Positions 13,898 to 16,262 of a stretch of DNA of 16,262 nt are shown piece after piece; the first letter of the stretch is position 1, and each line of letters starts with the position of its first letter. Position numbers and translations under genes: made by a program. The stretch is taken from the NCBI GenBank assembly GCA_050744165.1, contig JBOGGN010000369.1, forward strand, positions 1 to 16,262, in the 5' to 3' direction. The notes beneath the pieces are model-generated. The model ran no database searches and was not told the origin of the DNA. It saw only the letters and a list, made by a program, of their open reading frames with translations. This DNA comes from JBOGGN01 sp050744165. GTDB taxonomy: Bacteria; Actinomycetota; Acidimicrobiia; Acidimicrobiales; Palsa-688.

Positions 13898-15535
13898 TCA
13901 GCGGTCCACCTCGTGGACCTGGCCCGCCTCCACTAGGAGGGACCGGTCGAACTCGACGGCTTCCAGCAGCCAGCGATCGTGGCTGACGCAGATGAGGGTG
14001 CCGCCGAAGGCGTTCAGCGCCGACTCGAGCTGCTCGATGGCGGGCAGGTCGAGGTGGTTGGTGGGCTCGTCGAGCACCAGGCAGTTGGTGCCGCCCGCCA
14101 TGAGCTCGGCCAGGGTCAACCGGGTGCGCTCGCCCGGGGACAGCGCTGCCTGGGGACGCCCGGTGTGCTCGGGTCCGAGCCCGAACTTGGCAAGCAGCGA
14201 CCGCGCTTCGGGCTGCACCAAGCCTGTGGTCGCCATGAAGGAGGCCAGCACCGGCTCCTCGGCCCGCTGCCGGCCCTGGTCGATGGTGCCGAAGACGACC
14301 GATGGGCCCGCCCACCGGGTCCCGGCGAACAACGGCTCCCGGCCAAGGATCGTCCGCAGCAGGGTCGACTTGCCCGAGCCGTTGGGACCGAGCACCGCGA
14401 TGCGCTCCGCCCAACCCACCTCCAGGTCGACGGGTCCGAGGGCGAAGGAGCCTCGTTCCACCACTGCACCGGAGAGGCGGGCGACGAGGTCGCCGCTGCG
14501 CCGTTCCGGGGCCAGGGACAGCTGCAGCCGCCAGCCTTCCCAGGGTTTGTCGACCACGGCAAGGCGGTCCAGCCGACGCTCGCTGGCCCGCACCTTGGCG
14601 GCCTGTTTCTCGGTTCGGTCCCGGGCATAGCCCTGCTGCATCTTGTCGTGGTCCCCGGGCTTTCGTTTCTTGGCGGCCACGCCGTGCTCCGACCAGGTCC
14701 GCTGCCTGCGGATCCGCTCGGCGAGCTGCTGGCGCTCGGCGGTATAGCTGCGGTACGCCTCCCCCTGTTGGCGGCGGCCCAGCGCCCGGGCGTCGACGTA
14801 GTCGCTCCAGCCGCCGGCGTACTCGACCGATCGGTGCGACTCCTCCTGGATCTCGACGATCCGGTTGACCGCACGGTCGAGAAAGGCCCGGTCGTGGGAG
14901 ACGACCGCAACGCCGCTACCCACCCCGGCCAGGAACCGCTCCAGCTGGTCCAGCCCTCCGAAGTCGAGGTCGTTGGTCGGCTCGTCCAGCAGCAGCACGT
15001 CGAAACGGGCGAGCAGGATCGCCGCCAAGCCCGCCCGCGCGGCCTGGCCTCCTGACAGGGCCGTGATGGCCACGTCAAGGCGGTCGGCGAGGCCAACGTC
15101 GGCGCACACCGACGCCGCCCGGGCCTCGAAGTCGTCACCGCCTCGGGCCAAGAAGGCGTCGAGCGCCTCGCTGTAGGCCTCGACATCGGAAGCGCTGGTT
15201 GCGGCGCTGGCGGCGGCGAGCGCTGCCGTCCGGCGGTCCAGTTCTGCCGAGGCGGCCGCCACTCCCGTCCGGCGGGCCAGGTACTCGAGCAGGGTCTCGC
15301 CAGGAAGGGCCGAGGGTTCCTGCTCCAGGTAGCCCACGGCCAAGGTCGCCGGGGTCCGCTCGACTACGCCGGAATCCGGGACAACCTCGCCGGCAAGGAC
15401 GCGCAGCAAGGTTGTCTTTCCTATCCCGTTCGGCCCGACGATGCCCACCCGGACCCCGGGGCCGACGGTGATGTTGATGCCGTCCAAGACGACCTGGTTG
15501 CCACGGTGCAGGGAGACATTGCGGGCCGCGAGCAC
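13898..15535 (-). CDS. ABC-F family ATPase (ribosome-associated, possible antibiotic resistance type)
   Basis: The protein is 545 aa from GTG 15535, with a weak AGGG upstream. It has two ABC domains and no membrane segment. Domain 1 has Walker A GPNGIGKTT (34-42), signature LSGGQ (160-164), Walker B LLLDEPTNDLD (Glu185) and switch His214. A Lys/Arg-rich linker (about 240-335, with AAKKRKPGDHDKMQQGYARD) corresponds to the P-site tRNA-interaction region. Domain 2 has GPNGSGKST (383-391), signature LSPGER (465-470), LDEPTNHLD (Glu490) and SHDRW (His519). Such proteins bind the ribosomal E-site. Some protect against macrolide, lincosamide or pleuromutilin-type drugs, others tune translation. Location tail-to-tail with an inducible drug exporter suggests but does not prove a resistance role. 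Confidence 0.93.
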   Translation of the reverse strand: MLAARNVSLHRGNQVVLDGINITVGPGVRVGIVGPNGIGKTTLLRVLAGEVVPDSGVVERTPATLAVGYLEQEPSALPGETLLEYLARRTGVAAASAELDRRTAALAAASAATSASDVEAYSEALDAFLARGGDDFEARAASVCADVGLADRLDVAITALSGGQAARAGLAAILLARFDVLLLDEPTNDLDFGGLDQLERFLAGVGSGVAVVSHDRAFLDRAVNRIVEIQEESHRSVEYAGGWSDYVDARALGRRQQGEAYRSYTAERQQLAERIRRQRTWSEHGVAAKKRKPGDHDKMQQGYARDRTEKQAAKVRASERRLDRLAVVDKPWEGWRLQLSLAPERRSGDLVARLSGAVVERGSFALGPVDLEVGWAERIAVLGPNGSGKSTLLRTILGREPLFAGTRWAGPSVVFGTIDQGRQRAEEPVLASFMATTGLVQPEARSLLAKFGLGPEHTGRPQAALSPGERTRLTLAELMAGGTNCLVLDEPTNHLDLPAIEQLESALNAFGGTLICVSHDRWLLEAVEFDRSLLVEAGQVHEVDR

Positions 15536-15548
15536 CGGCGGGACCCTA

Positions 15549-15613
15549 GCGACAGCGGGACCGCGGCGACAGCGAGGCCGCGCATGAGACGGGGCCGGGC
15601 GACAGCGAGGCCG
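15549..15613. repeat. GCGACAGCG direct repeats upstream of the ABC-F gene
   Basis: GGCGACAGCGAGGCCG occurs perfectly at 15565-15580 and 15598-15613 (33-bp period). A diverged copy GCGACAGCGGGACCG lies at about 15549. They sit immediately upstream of the ABC-F start, in its likely promoter or leader region. Confidence 0.65.
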
Positions 15614-15698
15614 TACCTGACAGCGTTGTCGGGGACGTACTCTGCTCGCAATAGTCGAGTAGGGCCGGTTGCGTTCTAGGACGAGCTGCAGCCGGTAG

Positions 15699-15750
15699 GG
15701 CAGCCAGGATCAGCGGGGGCGATCGGGATCAGCAGGCAGCCAGGATCAGC
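15699..15750. repeat. 16-bp direct repeat, two copies
   Basis: GGCAGCCAGGATCAGC is perfect at 15699-15714 and 15735-15750, a 36-bp period, with a third partial GGGATCAGC between them. No gene is seen in 15614-15773. Confidence 0.7.
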
Positions 15751-15773
15751 AGGGCAATCCACACCACAAGGCC

Positions 15774-16262
15774 ATGCCGACCGGCGTCTCTCGACCTTCG
15801 TCCGCACGATGGTTCGTGACCGGTCGCCGGGTTTGGGGTAGGAACGATGCTGTTGCAGGTGCAGAGCAGGATTGGCGGTTAGGGGGTCCAAATGTCCAAC
15901 GAGCAGCCTCGCACAAGGAAGCTGGTTTGAGCGCCGACCAGGTCCGGGCCCGCCCCGGGCGCGGCGATCGGGCTCGATGTAAGCCATCCCCGAAGGCCGG
16001 CGACAGCAACAGGCCGGTTGACCGAGGAGTCGGCGAGGAGACGAGGCACGATCCCGACCAGAGCGCAGCCGCGGCGAGCGGGACCGACACGGGAGTGGCG
16101 GCAACCCCAAGTGCGGAGAGCGCGGCCACTGCTACCAACGGGGCGGCAACAGATGCGGCCATCGGCAGCACCGCCACCGGCACCAGCGGGGGGCCGGCAA
16201 CTGGAATCGTCGGCAGCACCGCCACCAGCACCAACGGGTCAGCACCCGGTGTGGCCGAAGGA
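15774..16262. other. low-complexity end region, open on both strands, coding strand undecided
   Basis: On the plus strand a frame is open from ATG 15774 to the window edge (163 codons). A better-placed possible start is TTG 15927 with AAGGA 9 nt upstream. From about 16050 this frame is Ala/Thr/Gly/Ser-rich (for example SAAAASGTDTGVAATPS), like a disordered surface-protein linker. The complementary minus-strand frame is also open from the edge to 15746 and would give a hydrophobic Val/Ala/Pro-rich product. Third-position GC is about 75% on both, so composition does not choose between them. A 12-codon ATG frame (15892-15930, beginning MSNEQPRTRKLV) with AGGGGG upstream ends exactly over the TTG. 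No family is recognised on either strand. Confidence 0.3.
16162..16240. repeat. 48-bp-period direct repeat at the right edge
   Basis: TCGGCAGCACCGCCACC is perfect at 16162 and 16210 and continues with GCACCA-CGGG in both copies. The period equals 16 codons. Read on the plus strand it gives GSTAT(G/S)T(S/N)G twice. Confidence 0.75.

Overview
The window is very GC-rich DNA. Its genes use strong third-position G/C, GTG starts and AAGGAG-type ribosome binding sites. The gene families are typical of high-GC actinobacteria: a DrrA/DrrB-like exporter, PadR plus HAAS-domain pairs, an F420-type luciferase-like oxidoreductase and an OB-fold/APC permease. A lesser-known actinobacterial lineage, perhaps Acidimicrobiia-like, is my inference. 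There are no rRNA, tRNA or CRISPR features and no intact mobile element.

Left end (1-525): degraded DNA on the minus strand. It holds the 3' part of a Uma2/DUF820-like gene, overlapped by the start of a right-handed beta-helix protein that is cut by an in-frame TGA. An AT-rich stretch after this carries the likely promoter of a large plus-strand gene (526-3003). That gene fuses a 12-TM APC-type permease to a cytosolic UspA-like region and a C-terminal OB-fold. An aldo/keto reductase follows (3065-4042). It converges, across imperfect tandem repeats, on a luciferase-like F420-type oxidoreductase (4176-5054, minus).

Middle (5055-9122): about 400 bp of apparently non-coding DNA with a perfect-period 21-bp triplication. 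Then comes a minus-strand set running from a 74-aa helical protein through an OmpR-type response regulator to a 4-TM histidine kinase. Diverging from it is a small plus-strand unit: a 22-codon ORF with a near-ideal RBS, mutually exclusive hairpins, and a Pro/Gly-rich ORF whose coding signal changes frame at a GA-repeat. Beyond it lie a 33-bp repeat and a very strong 46-nt hairpin.

Right half (9123-15535): a PadR regulator, a HAAS-domain membrane protein (ATGA overlap) and a GNAT acetyltransferase form a minus-strand operon. A TetR regulator diverges from a drrA/drrB-like ABC exporter. Two matching 15-bp palindromes in their intergenic region look like TetR operators flanking the exporter promoter. 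An ABC-F protein converges tail-to-tail on the exporter with an 18-bp gap, so a drug-efflux module and a ribosome-acting ABC-F lie side by side.

Right end (15536-16262): short direct repeats followed by low-complexity DNA open on both strands to the window edge. I could not assign a gene there with confidence.
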